From BOG-908 sp963850605 (GTDB taxonomy: Bacteria; Pseudomonadota; Alphaproteobacteria; Acetobacterales; Acetobacteraceae): 64,000 nt of DNA. The notes below the pieces were generated by a model, which saw only the letters and a program-made list of their open reading frames with translations, was not told the origin of the DNA and made no database searches. The DNA is taken from contig CAWKLX010000007.1 of assembly GCA_963850605.1 (NCBI GenBank), forward strand, positions 1 to 64,000, written 5' to 3'. Below are positions 9,137-17,071 of the stretch, in pieces; the stretch's first letter is position 1, and every line of letters starts with the position of its first letter. The position numbers and the translations under genes are program-made.

Positions 9137-10379
9137 TGCGCAGCGCCTCGATCGGATCGGTCCGTGCGGCTCGCCAGCTTGGATAGAGTGTGGCGAGCAA
9201 GGACAGCACCAGGGCCATGGTGACCACCTGTGCCACCGTCCCCGCGTCCAGCTTGGCCGGCAGATGTTCCAGATAGTAAACGGTCGGGTCGAACAGGGTG
9301 GTCCCCGTGATGCTTTGCAGGGCTTGACGGATCCGCTCGATGTTCCAGCAAAACACGACGCCCAGCACCGTCCCCAGCACGGTGCCGGTCACGCCGACCG
9401 ACGCACCACACATGAGGAAAATGCGCATGATGGCGCCACGGCCCGCGCCCAAGGTACGCAGCACGGCGATATCACGAGTCTTGTCCTTGACCATCATGAT
9501 CAGCGAGGACACCACGTTGAATGCGGCCACCAAGATGATGAGAGTGAGTATCAAGAACATCACGTTCTGCTCGACCTGTACGGCGGCGAAGAAACTGTCG
9601 TTGCTTTGCGTCCAATCGATCACCCGCAACGTGGGGTCGTGCAGCGCCATGCGGATAGCGCGGTTGACGGCGGCCACGTGACTCGGGTCGCGGACCATCA
9701 CCTCGATTTGCGTGACAGAGGCCGGTTTTTGGAAAAATACCTGCGCCGCATGCAACGGCAGGAACGTATAGGTGCTGTCGTACTCGTTCATGCCGGCCTG
9801 GAAGATGGCCGCTACGCGGTAGGCGCGCACGCGTGGCACCGTGCCGAACGCGGTCACTGCCCCATCCGGCGAGAGCAGCGTTATCTTCGAGCCGACATCC
9901 AGACCGAACCGTTCGGCCAGTGTCAGTCCTATGGCGATCGCATCCTCGCCATGAAAATCATCGAGCGAACCTGCGCGTATGTTGCCGGCGATCGACGGAA
10001 AATGGCGCAGATCGTCCTGCGTGATGCCGCGCACCAGGCCGCCCGAGTTCTGGCTACGGCTGGTGAGCAGAACCTGGCCCTCGATGACGGGTGTCGCCGA
10101 GAGCACGCCTGGCACGGTGCGGATTCGCGCGGCCACGTCGTCGTAGTCGGATATGCCCTCACTGGTTCCGGCGTAGACGCCCAAATGTCCGTTCAGCCCC
10201 AGGATGCGCGACAGAAGATCGTCCTTGAAACCGCTCATGACGGACATGACGATGATCAACGTCGCCACGCCAAGTGCGATGCCGATCAGAGAGAAGATGG
10301 CGATGACGGAGACGAACCTTTCGCCACGCCGCGCGCGCAGATAGCGGCCGGCCACCGCACGCTCGAATGCTCCGAACAT
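9129..10379 (-). CDS. lolC: Lipoprotein-releasing ABC transporter permease LolC/LolE
   Basis: Inner-membrane permease of the lipoprotein-release system, 416 residues. It has the typical layout: one N-terminal membrane helix (about 23-45, VSVIAIFSLIGIALGVATLI), a long periplasmic domain, and three C-terminal helices ending with LYPSWRAARTDPIEALRNE, the MacB/FtsX-type tail. Alphaproteobacteria usually have one LolC/E-type subunit acting as a homodimer, and only one is present here. It starts five bases after proS and overlaps lolD, forming a proS-lolC-lolD unit. Confidence 0.92.
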   Translation of the reverse strand: MFGAFERAVAGRYLRARRGERFVSVIAIFSLIGIALGVATLIIVMSVMSGFKDDLLSRILGLNGHLGVYAGTSEGISDYDDVAARIRTVPGVLSATPVIEGQVLLTSRSQNSGGLVRGITQDDLRHFPSIAGNIRAGSLDDFHGEDAIAIGLTLAERFGLDVGSKITLLSPDGAVTAFGTVPRVRAYRVAAIFQAGMNEYDSTYTFLPLHAAQVFFQKPASVTQIEVMVRDPSHVAAVNRAIRMALHDPTLRVIDWTQSNDSFFAAVQVEQNVMFLILTLIILVAAFNVVSSLIMMVKDKTRDIAVLRTLGAGRGAIMRIFLMCGASVGVTGTVLGTVLGVVFCWNIERIRQALQSITGTTLFDPTVYYLEHLPAKLDAGTVAQVVTMALVLSLLATLYPSWRAARTDPIEALRNE

Positions 10380-10384
10380 GTTTC

Positions 10385-11710
10385 CTACAGTACCTTGCCC
10401 AGCGCGGCATCCAGCGAGAGTTCCTCGCGCGCGCCGGTCGCGCGGCGTTTCAACTCCACCCGGCCGGCGGCGGCACTGCGCGGACCGACGATGATCTGCC
10501 AGGGCAATCCCATCAAATCGGCATCGGCAAATTTGGCGCCCGCGCGCTCGTCGCGGTCGTCCAGCAGGGCGCGGCCGTCGAGACGGGCGTAGATGTCCTC
10601 GCACATTGAATCGCACGCGGCATCGCCAGTCCGCAGGTTCAGGATGGATGCGTGGTAAGGCGCCACGCTGTCCGGCCAGATAATGCCAAACTCGTCGTGG
10701 CTCGCCTCGATAATGGCGCCGACCAGGCGGGAGACGCCGATGCCGTAGCTGCCCATTTCCGGGATGATAAGCGTGCCGCCCGGCCCTGCCACGGAGAACA
10801 CCTTTGCATCCGCCACATCGGGCTTGGTGTATTTCTGACCGAAATAAAAGATCTGGCCGACCTCGATCCCCCTGCCCTCGCGCTTCAACAACGGATCGAC
10901 AACGGCCCAGCGTGCCGGGTCGTGTTTCTCTTCCGTTGCCGCATAGTAGCCGTTGATCATCTCGTGAAAGTCTTTGAGTTGATCGGCGTTCCCGTAGGAA
11001 TAATCGGCCTCCAGGTAATCGAGTTTTTCCAGCGTCGCGTCGTAGAACACCTGGCTTTCTCCGGTCGGCGCCAGGACGATGAATTCGTGGCTGAGATCGC
11101 CGCCGATGGGTCCGGTATCGGCCAGCATCGGGATGGCGCGCACGCCCAATCTTTGAAACGTGCGCATATAGGCCAGCATCATGCGGCGGTAGATCGTGAC
11201 CGCCTCGTCGTAGTCGCGCGCAAAGCTGTAGGCATCTTTCATCAGGAATTCGCGGCCGCGCATCACGCCGAAACGAGGCCGCATCTCGTCGCGGAACTTC
11301 CACTGAACATGGTAGAGGATTTGTGGCAGCTCGCGGTAGGAGCGTATGGCGGCGCGGGCCAGCTCCGTCACCTGCTCTTCGTTTGTGGGGCCGTAGAGCA
11401 GCTCGCGCTCGTGGCGGTCGCGGATGCGCAGCATCTCCGGCCCGTAGGCGTCATAGCGGCCGCTCTCGCGCCAAAGATCGGCGGTTTGCAGTGTCGGCAT
11501 CAGCATTTCCTGCGCGCCGGCGCGGTCCTGCTCCTCGCGCACGATCTGCTCGATATGGCGCAGCACGCGCAAACCCATGGGCAGCCAGGCGTAGATGCCG
11601 GACGCGGTCTGTCGCACCAGCCCGGCGCGCAGCATCAGGCGATGCGAGGCGATCTGCGCCTCGGTCGGCGTCTCCTTCAGCGTGGGCACAAAACCGTGGG
11701 AAAGGCGCAT
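10385..11710 (-). CDS. proS: Prolyl-tRNA synthetase, short editing-less type
   Basis: Class II aminoacyl-tRNA synthetase charging tRNA-Pro. 441 residues with the class II motifs (motif 2 FRDEMRPRFGVMRGREFLMK, motif 3 GSYGIGVSRLVGAIIE) and the C-terminal anticodon-binding domain. The ~180-residue INS editing domain of the E. coli type is absent, as usual in Alphaproteobacteria. The start MRLSHGFVPTLKE at 11710 matches the family; an in-frame ATG at 11773 would add a non-conserved leader. It precedes lolC by five bases. Confidence 0.93.
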   Translation of the reverse strand: MRLSHGFVPTLKETPTEAQIASHRLMLRAGLVRQTASGIYAWLPMGLRVLRHIEQIVREEQDRAGAQEMLMPTLQTADLWRESGRYDAYGPEMLRIRDRHERELLYGPTNEEQVTELARAAIRSYRELPQILYHVQWKFRDEMRPRFGVMRGREFLMKDAYSFARDYDEAVTIYRRMMLAYMRTFQRLGVRAIPMLADTGPIGGDLSHEFIVLAPTGESQVFYDATLEKLDYLEADYSYGNADQLKDFHEMINGYYAATEEKHDPARWAVVDPLLKREGRGIEVGQIFYFGQKYTKPDVADAKVFSVAGPGGTLIIPEMGSYGIGVSRLVGAIIEASHDEFGIIWPDSVAPYHASILNLRTGDAACDSMCEDIYARLDGRALLDDRDERAGAKFADADLMGLPWQIIVGPRSAAAGRVELKRRATGAREELSLDAALGKVL

Positions 11711-12000
11711 ATCGTCCTGCAAGTGGCTTCCCGGGCAAGCTACAGGGCCGTGGGTAGCGTGGCCATACCACATGCGGCTGGACGGACGCCGATCAGAACA
11801 AGTCTCGGCTCATCATCGGAACCATAGCCAAATAAACATGAAGTCGTTTCGGATTCACAACTTCCAGCTCATTCGGCTATTCTCGAGTAACGCAACTTAT
11901 GTTGCAACGCAGCAAGGTGCGGCGCACTATTCTGACAAATTTGTGCGAAACTAGATGAAAAGTTAATGACGGCTCGTTGACGGCCTGCTACCTAAAAGGC

Positions 12001-12028
12001 GGCCCTGCACACCGGCGGCGGCAGGGCC
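12001..12028. terminator. Strong hairpin, 8-bp GC stem
   Basis: GGCCCTGC (12001-12008) is perfectly complementary to GCAGGGCC (12021-12028) across a 12-base loop. No T-run follows on either strand, so it may be a rho-assisted terminator or part of a structured RNA. Confidence 0.4.
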
Positions 12029-12055
12029 TAGTTTAGGGAGGAAACGCCAGTCACA

Positions 12056-12085
12056 CGGCAGGAGGAGGAAAACCTCGTCCTGCCG
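12056..12085. terminator. Long hairpin, 12 paired bases with one G-G mismatch
   Basis: CGGCAGGA plus GAGG pair with CCTC plus TCCTGCCG around an AAAA (TTTT on the other strand) loop; only one mismatch (64 with 77) interrupts the stem. ACGCCA near 12044 and TGGCGT near 12103 can pair around it, extending the structure. It lies downstream of the DUF1467 gene on the minus strand and may end that transcript. Confidence 0.45.
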
Positions 12086-12194
12086 GTGATTAAACGGCCG
12101 GTTGGCGTCCCCGTCCACAGAAATTCACTCGATTCTCCGGCCTAAATGCGGCCGCCAAGCTAAATATGCCTAAAAAGCGGGCGGCAATGCCGGT

Positions 12195-12461
12195 TTAGGG
12201 GTATGTGGAAGGCATTCCGAGGATGCCGTGCCGGAAGCTGAGCCAGTGACTTGTGATCAGCAAGACGGCCAGCACCCACAAGATCGCCGACACCAGGGTG
12301 GTCAGCATCAGCTTGCGGCCCAGTCGCACCTCGTTCGGCGCGCCGCGCCAGCCTGTTTGCTGGTCGGCATGCTCCACCGGGCGCACGCCCAGCGGCAGCA
12401 CCGCGAACAGCGCCGTCCACCAGATCAGCACGTACAGGACACACGCGGTAAACCAGTCCAT
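12195..12461 (-). CDS. DUF1467 family small membrane protein
   Basis: 88-residue protein with two predicted membrane helices (about 3-25, WFTACVLYVLIWWTALFAVL, and 52-74, LMLTTLVSAILWVLAVLLIT) linked by a polar segment with GWRGAPNEV. The sequence fits DUF1467, a family of unknown function common in Alphaproteobacteria and often found beside RNase J and the nuo-birA-coaX genes, as here. Start ATG 12461 is 24 bases from the rnj stop codon, so it is probably the last gene of that transcript. Confidence 0.8.
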   Translation of the reverse strand: MDWFTACVLYVLIWWTALFAVLPLGVRPVEHADQQTGWRGAPNEVRLGRKLMLTTLVSAILWVLAVLLITSHWLSFRHGILGMPSTYP

Positions 12462-12484
12462 GGCAGTACCCCGACCCCCAGTCG

Positions 12485-14131
12485 TCAGACGCGCAGCAGG
12501 TGCACGTCGACCATCGGCTTCTTGCCCAGCTTGCGCCCCACGATCCGGCGCAGGGCGGCGCGCGCGGCATCCTGCAGCGCGCTATCGTCGCGCCGCAGCG
12601 GTGCGGGCAAATCGGCGATGGCCGCGCCGAAATCGCGGCTCAGACGCTCGGTTTCCGGATCCTCCGGCTCGAACAGACCTGGTGCGGTCACCCGCGTACG
12701 GCCCATTACCCGTCCGGTCGCATCAACAGCCAGGCTGGCCACGACCACGCCGTTGAACAGCATGCGACGACGCGCGGCCATCACCCCGCCCTGCAGCGGC
12801 ACCACGCGGTTGCCGTCGAGCGCCAGGCGGCCGACCGGCGCGCTATCGGTCACCTGGGGCCGGCCAGGATACAGGCTCAAAATATCGCCGTTTTCGAGAG
12901 TGAGCGGCGTGGCGCCAAGCTCCTGGGCGAGTGCGGCGTGCGCGGTCAGGTGACGCCATTCGCCATGCACCGGCACGGCGTAGCGCGGGCGCACCAGCTT
13001 GTATAATTTTCGCAGCTCGTCGCGCGCCGGGTGGCCGCTGACATGTACCATGTGGTCGTCGTCGGTCATTACGCGCACGCCGCGGCGCACCAGATTGTCC
13101 TGCACCGCGCCGATGGCTTTTTCGTTGCCGGGGATCATGCGGCTGGAAAAGATGACGGTGTCGCCTTCGCCGAGCGCGATGTTGGGGTGCGTGTCGGCGG
13201 CCACGCGCGCCAGCGCGCTCCGGGCTTCGCCCTGGCTGCCGGTGATGAGGATCAGCAGGTTCTCGTCCGGAACGTCGTTGGCGGCGTCTTCGGAGACGAA
13301 TTGCGGGATGGTGCTCAGATACCCGGTCTCGCGCGCTGCCGTTTCCAGGTTGCGCAAGCTGCGCCCAACGAGCGCCACCGTGCGCCCCGCGTCGCGCGCG
13401 GCAATCGCAACACTTTCGACCCGGGCCACGTTGCTGGCAAAACAGGTAACGGCGATCCGGCCCTCGATCGATTTGATCAGCGCCGATAACGAGCGGCGCA
13501 CCTCGCCCTCCGACCCCGAGTGACCTTCGACCAGCGCGTTGGTGCTGTCGCACACCATGGCGAGCACGCCCTCGTCGCCCAGGGCCGAAAACGCTGCCTC
13601 GTCGGTGGGTGGCCCCACCATCGGATGCGGGTCCAGCTTCCAGTCGCCCGTGTGCACGATGGTGCCGTAGGGGGTGCGTATGGCCAGGCCCTGCGCCTCC
13701 GGCGTGGAATGGGCCACGCGCAGAAACTGCAGGCGGAACGGGCCGAGTTCGAATGACCCGCCTGGTGCGATGGTATGCAGCCGCACCTCGTTGACCAGAT
13801 GCGCTTCCGTCAGTTTTCGGCGCAGCACCGCCGCGGTGAACGGGGTGGCGTACACCGGGCAGCGCAGTTGCCGCCACAGATGCGCCACGGCGCCGACATG
13901 GTCCTCATGCGCATGCGTAATGACCAGGCCCAGAAGCTTGTCCCGCCGCTCGGCGATGAAGGCTGGGTCCGGCATGATCACGTCGGCTTCCGGCAGTTCG
14001 TTGCCGCCGAAGCCGATGCCGCAATCGACCGCCAGCCAGTGCCCGTCGCATCGGTAGAGGTTGAGGTTCATGCCAATCTCGCCCGTCCCGCCCAAGGGCA
14101 GGAAGGCCAGGTCGCCTGTCAGTGCATCCAT
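12485..14131 (-). CDS. rnj: Ribonuclease J
   Basis: Metallo-beta-lactamase/beta-CASP ribonuclease with 5'-3' exonuclease and endonuclease activity in RNA decay and maturation. 548 residues. The zinc motif HAHEDH lies at residues 73-78, with further ligands in HTGDWKLD, the beta-CASP motifs (VTCFASNVARVESV) and HVSGHPARDEL. A C-terminal domain ends with the conserved RRIVGRKLGKKPMVDVHLLRV-like tail. ATG 14131 overlaps the coaX stop as TGATG. In Alphaproteobacteria RNase J is widespread alongside RNase E. Confidence 0.93.
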   Translation of the reverse strand: MDALTGDLAFLPLGGTGEIGMNLNLYRCDGHWLAVDCGIGFGGNELPEADVIMPDPAFIAERRDKLLGLVITHAHEDHVGAVAHLWRQLRCPVYATPFTAAVLRRKLTEAHLVNEVRLHTIAPGGSFELGPFRLQFLRVAHSTPEAQGLAIRTPYGTIVHTGDWKLDPHPMVGPPTDEAAFSALGDEGVLAMVCDSTNALVEGHSGSEGEVRRSLSALIKSIEGRIAVTCFASNVARVESVAIAARDAGRTVALVGRSLRNLETAARETGYLSTIPQFVSEDAANDVPDENLLILITGSQGEARSALARVAADTHPNIALGEGDTVIFSSRMIPGNEKAIGAVQDNLVRRGVRVMTDDDHMVHVSGHPARDELRKLYKLVRPRYAVPVHGEWRHLTAHAALAQELGATPLTLENGDILSLYPGRPQVTDSAPVGRLALDGNRVVPLQGGVMAARRRMLFNGVVVASLAVDATGRVMGRTRVTAPGLFEPEDPETERLSRDFGAAIADLPAPLRRDDSALQDAARAALRRIVGRKLGKKPMVDVHLLRV

Positions 14132-14940
14132 CAATCGCCTTCAATCGTTCGCGTTCTGTCACGTGGTAATCTGGGGGCGGGGTTGCGCTCCGCCAACAGG
14201 CGCAGGCCGTCCAGGGTCAGGTCCGGGTCGATCCGGTCGAAAATCTCGGTGCCCTCGGAGAAAAGCGGCGCCAGGCCGCCCGTGGCCACGATTTTTGCGG
14301 GATGCTCGATTTCGCGCCGAATGCGCGTGACCAAGCCTTCGATGAGCCCGATATACCCCCAGTAGATGCCGGATTGCATGGCGGCAACCGTCCCGGTGCC
14401 GATAACCGCCTGCGGCCGGCCGATCCCGATGCGCGGCAGGCGGGCGGCGGCCTGGTGCAGCGCCTCGATCGAAAGGTTGATGCCGGGGGCGATGGCGCCG
14501 CCGAGATAGGCGCCGTCTTCGCCCACCACGTCGAAGGTGGTGGCGGTGCCGAAATCGATGATCACCAGCGAGCCCCGAAAATGCTTGTAGGCGGCGAGCG
14601 CGTTCAGCAACCGGTCGGCACCGACGTCCTCGGGGTTGTCCACGCGTATGTCAAAACCCCAGTCGAGCGTGGCGCGGGCCACGAGCGGTTCGACCATGAA
14701 CCATTCGCGGCACAATCGGCGCAGGTGATAGAGCGCGGCCGGGACGACCGTGCCGATAACCGCGGCACTCACCAAGTCGGGCGTGAGCTTGCTGTGGGTA
14801 AGCAGGGTGAGCAGCCAGACGGCGTATTCATCCGACGTGCGCTGCGGCTCGGTCGCGATGCGCCAGATCCCGGCCCAGCGGCGGCCGTCATGCACGGCGA
14901 ACACCACGTTGGTGTTGCCGGCGTCTATGACGAGAAGCAT
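14131..14940 (-). CDS. coaX: Type III pantothenate kinase
   Basis: Phosphorylates pantothenate in the first step of coenzyme A synthesis. 269 residues with the ASKHA-fold phosphate-binding motif at the N-terminus (MLLVIDAGNTNVVFAV), the substrate motif PEDVGADRLLNALAAY and the second phosphate loop IIDFGTATTFDVV. These three blocks define CoaX as opposed to CoaA. Its start overlaps the end of birA by 16 bases and its stop overlaps rnj by one base, so it sits inside a continuous operon. Confidence 0.94.
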   Translation of the reverse strand: MLLVIDAGNTNVVFAVHDGRRWAGIWRIATEPQRTSDEYAVWLLTLLTHSKLTPDLVSAAVIGTVVPAALYHLRRLCREWFMVEPLVARATLDWGFDIRVDNPEDVGADRLLNALAAYKHFRGSLVIIDFGTATTFDVVGEDGAYLGGAIAPGINLSIEALHQAAARLPRIGIGRPQAVIGTGTVAAMQSGIYWGYIGLIEGLVTRIRREIEHPAKIVATGGLAPLFSEGTEIFDRIDPDLTLDGLRLLAERNPAPRLPRDRTRTIEGD

Positions 14941-15653
14941 GGCGCCCGCTGGTGCTCGAACGCGACCTCCGCGCTGGTGATGGATGCGCAGACGCCGTCC
15001 AGCAGCAGCTCACCGCGCGGCCCTAGGCCGGCGAACGGCGCTGTCACCCACCCGTGCGCGGTCTGCACGCGGAGCGGTGTGCCGGGCCGGTGGGCGCGCG
15101 CGAGCCAGGCCGCGCGTACATCCCAGTCCGCGCATGCGTCCAACGCGTCCACCAGATGGCGGGCGACATCGGCGGCTGCGGGGGCACCCGCGCCCAGGCA
15201 GGCCGTCGAGCGATCCGCCAGGCGTGGTGCGTGCGTCAGATTGGCCCCGATGCCGATCACCAGCCAATCCACGCAGCCGGCATTATCGAGCGCGCTTTCG
15301 ATCAGCATGCCGCCGAGCTTGCCGCCCTGGCATAGCAGGTCGTTTGGCCATTTCAGCACCAACCCGGTCGCGAATGGCGCAAGCGCTTCGTAGAGTGCAA
15401 CGCCAGCCAGCATGGCCCAATACCCGGGATCGGGGCGCGCATTGGCCGGCCGCAGCAGCAGCGACAGGTTCAGGTTACCCTCGGGCGCAACCCACGCGCG
15501 TCCTCGGCTGCCGCGCCCCGCACTCTGGCAGTCCGCAATCACTGCCAGCCGACCCGGCGCGCCGGACCGCGCCGCCTGGATTGCCGCATCCTGCGTGGAT
15601 GCGAGTTCGCCGTGGCGCTGCCACCGCCAGGGTGACGGTGCCGAAAGGATCAC
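14925..15653 (-). CDS. birA: Biotin--[acetyl-CoA-carboxylase] ligase
   Basis: Attaches biotin to carrier proteins such as AccB. 242 residues from a GTG start at 15653 that overlaps the nuoN stop codon as GTGA. The catalytic biotin/ATP loop GRGSRGRAWVAPEGNLNLSL and KWPNDLL are present. There is no N-terminal helix-turn-helix, so it is a monofunctional ligase and not the E. coli-type repressor. The coupling to nuoN and coaX is typical of Rhodospirillales. Confidence 0.92.
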   Translation of the reverse strand: MILSAPSPWRWQRHGELASTQDAAIQAARSGAPGRLAVIADCQSAGRGSRGRAWVAPEGNLNLSLLLRPANARPDPGYWAMLAGVALYEALAPFATGLVLKWPNDLLCQGGKLGGMLIESALDNAGCVDWLVIGIGANLTHAPRLADRSTACLGAGAPAAADVARHLVDALDACADWDVRAAWLARAHRPGTPLRVQTAHGWVTAPFAGLGPRGELLLDGVCASITSAEVAFEHQRAPCFSS

Positions 15654-17071
15654 TCGAACAGGGCCTTTGCCGCCTGCGCGGCTGCGCCCAGAAACGGCGC
15701 CGGAAAGATAAAGAACGCCAGCGTGAACACGCCGGTCGCCAGCGCGACGAAAGAGAGCGAGCCCGAGCGCGCGTCGAATTTTTCCTCGGACGGATCGAAG
15801 AACATTACCTTGATCACGCGCAGGTAATAGAAACAGCTCACGACGCTGGTCAGCACGCCGATGATCGCCAGCGTCCACATGCCGGCATCGACGGCGGCCT
15901 GGAACACCATCAGCTTGCCGAAAAATCCGGCGAGCGGCGGGATGCCGGCCATGCTGAACATGAACACGGCCAGCAGCGAGGCGAGCGTGAGATCCGTCTT
16001 GGCGAGGCCCCCCAGATCGGCGATGCGTTCGACAGCCAAGCCGCGCCGGCGCATGGCGACAATGCATGCGAACGTGCCGGCCGACATCACGACATACGTC
16101 AGAAGATAGACCAGCACGCCACGCACGCCCGTCTCCGTGCCCGCGGCCAGACCGATCAGCGCGTAGCCCATATGGCCGATGGAAGAGTATGCCATCAGCC
16201 GCTTGATGTTGGTCTGCGCGATGGCCGCGAAACTGCCCAGCAGCATGGACGCGATGGCGACCAACACGATGATCGGCTGCCACTGGATGGCGACATGGCC
16301 GAACGGGCCGAACATGACGCGCAGCAACACGACGAAGGGCGCCACTTTCGGGGCCGTGCTCATGAACGCGGTCACTGATGTGGGCGCGCCCTCGTAGACG
16401 TCCGGCGTCCACATGTGGAACGGCACGGCCGAGAGTTTGAACGCGAGACCGGCAATGATGAACGCGATGCCGACGACCAGCCCGGTGGAGACGCCGTTGG
16501 GGTCGGTGACGGCTTGGGCGATGCGCGCGAAATCCATGCTGCCGGCAAAGCCGTAGGTGAGCGAAATGCCGTAGAGCAGCAGGCCTGAGGCCAATGCGCT
16601 GAGCACGAAGTATTTGAGGCCCGCCTCGGACGATCGGATATCGTCGCGCGCGAAGGCGGCGAGCACATAGACCGCGAGCGATTGCAGCTCCAGCCCCATA
16701 TAGAGGGTCATGAGATTGGCGGCCGAGCACATGACCATCATCCCAACCGTGCTCAGCAGCATCAGCACTGGGAATTCGAAGCGCGCGATACCCTGGCGCG
16801 CGTTGAAATCGAGCGAGAGTACCGCGCAGAGTGCCGTGCCGGTCAGGATCAACAATTTCGCGAAACGCGCGAACGCGTCGGTCACGAACAGGCCGCCGAA
16901 ACCTGTGCCGGCATCCGTGGCCAGCACCAGCGCGCCCGCGACGGCACAGGCGGCGAGCGCGGCCATGGTACACAGCACGGTGCTGTCGCGTTTCTGCATG
17001 ACGCCGGCGAGCAGGATAGCCATGGCGCACACAGCCAGCACGGCTTCCGGGAGGACAAGCGACCAGTTCAT
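15650..17071 (-). CDS. nuoN: NADH-quinone oxidoreductase subunit N
   Basis: Antiporter-like proton-pumping subunit in the membrane arm of complex I. 473 residues, about 14 membrane helices, with the Mrp-antiporter core including the conserved lysine helices (IAGLAFKLSAVPFHMWTPDV and IKRLMAYSSIGHMGYALIGL). The start ATG 17071 overlaps the nuoM stop as ATGA and the stop overlaps birA as GTGA. Last structural gene of the nuo operon. Confidence 0.95.
   Translation of the reverse strand: MNWSLVLPEAVLAVCAMAILLAGVMQKRDSTVLCTMAALAACAVAGALVLATDAGTGFGGLFVTDAFARFAKLLILTGTALCAVLSLDFNARQGIARFEFPVLMLLSTVGMMVMCSAANLMTLYMGLELQSLAVYVLAAFARDDIRSSEAGLKYFVLSALASGLLLYGISLTYGFAGSMDFARIAQAVTDPNGVSTGLVVGIAFIIAGLAFKLSAVPFHMWTPDVYEGAPTSVTAFMSTAPKVAPFVVLLRVMFGPFGHVAIQWQPIIVLVAIASMLLGSFAAIAQTNIKRLMAYSSIGHMGYALIGLAAGTETGVRGVLVYLLTYVVMSAGTFACIVAMRRRGLAVERIADLGGLAKTDLTLASLLAVFMFSMAGIPPLAGFFGKLMVFQAAVDAGMWTLAIIGVLTSVVSCFYYLRVIKVMFFDPSEEKFDARSGSLSFVALATGVFTLAFFIFPAPFLGAAAQAAKALFE

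Larger units (their letters stand above)
11711..12194. other. Non-coding gap with strong hairpins and a repeated CCTAAA-GCGG motif
   Basis: No convincing gene lies in this 484-bp gap between proS and the DUF1467 gene. It is AT-richer than its surroundings near 11820-11970, consistent with a proS promoter region. It contains a palindrome GCAACTTATGTTGC at 11892-11905, two strong hairpins (12001-12028 and 12056-12085), and three copies of a short motif: CCTAAAAGGCGG at 11991, CCTAAATGCGG at 12141 and CCTAAAAAGCGG at 12169. A small structured RNA is possible but not demonstrated. Confidence 0.5.

Noticed and set aside
11991..12180. CRISPR-like repeats (three CCTAAA-GCGG copies)
   Set aside because: Copies are 11-12 bases, vary in sequence and are spaced about 150 and 28 bases; no cas genes are present.
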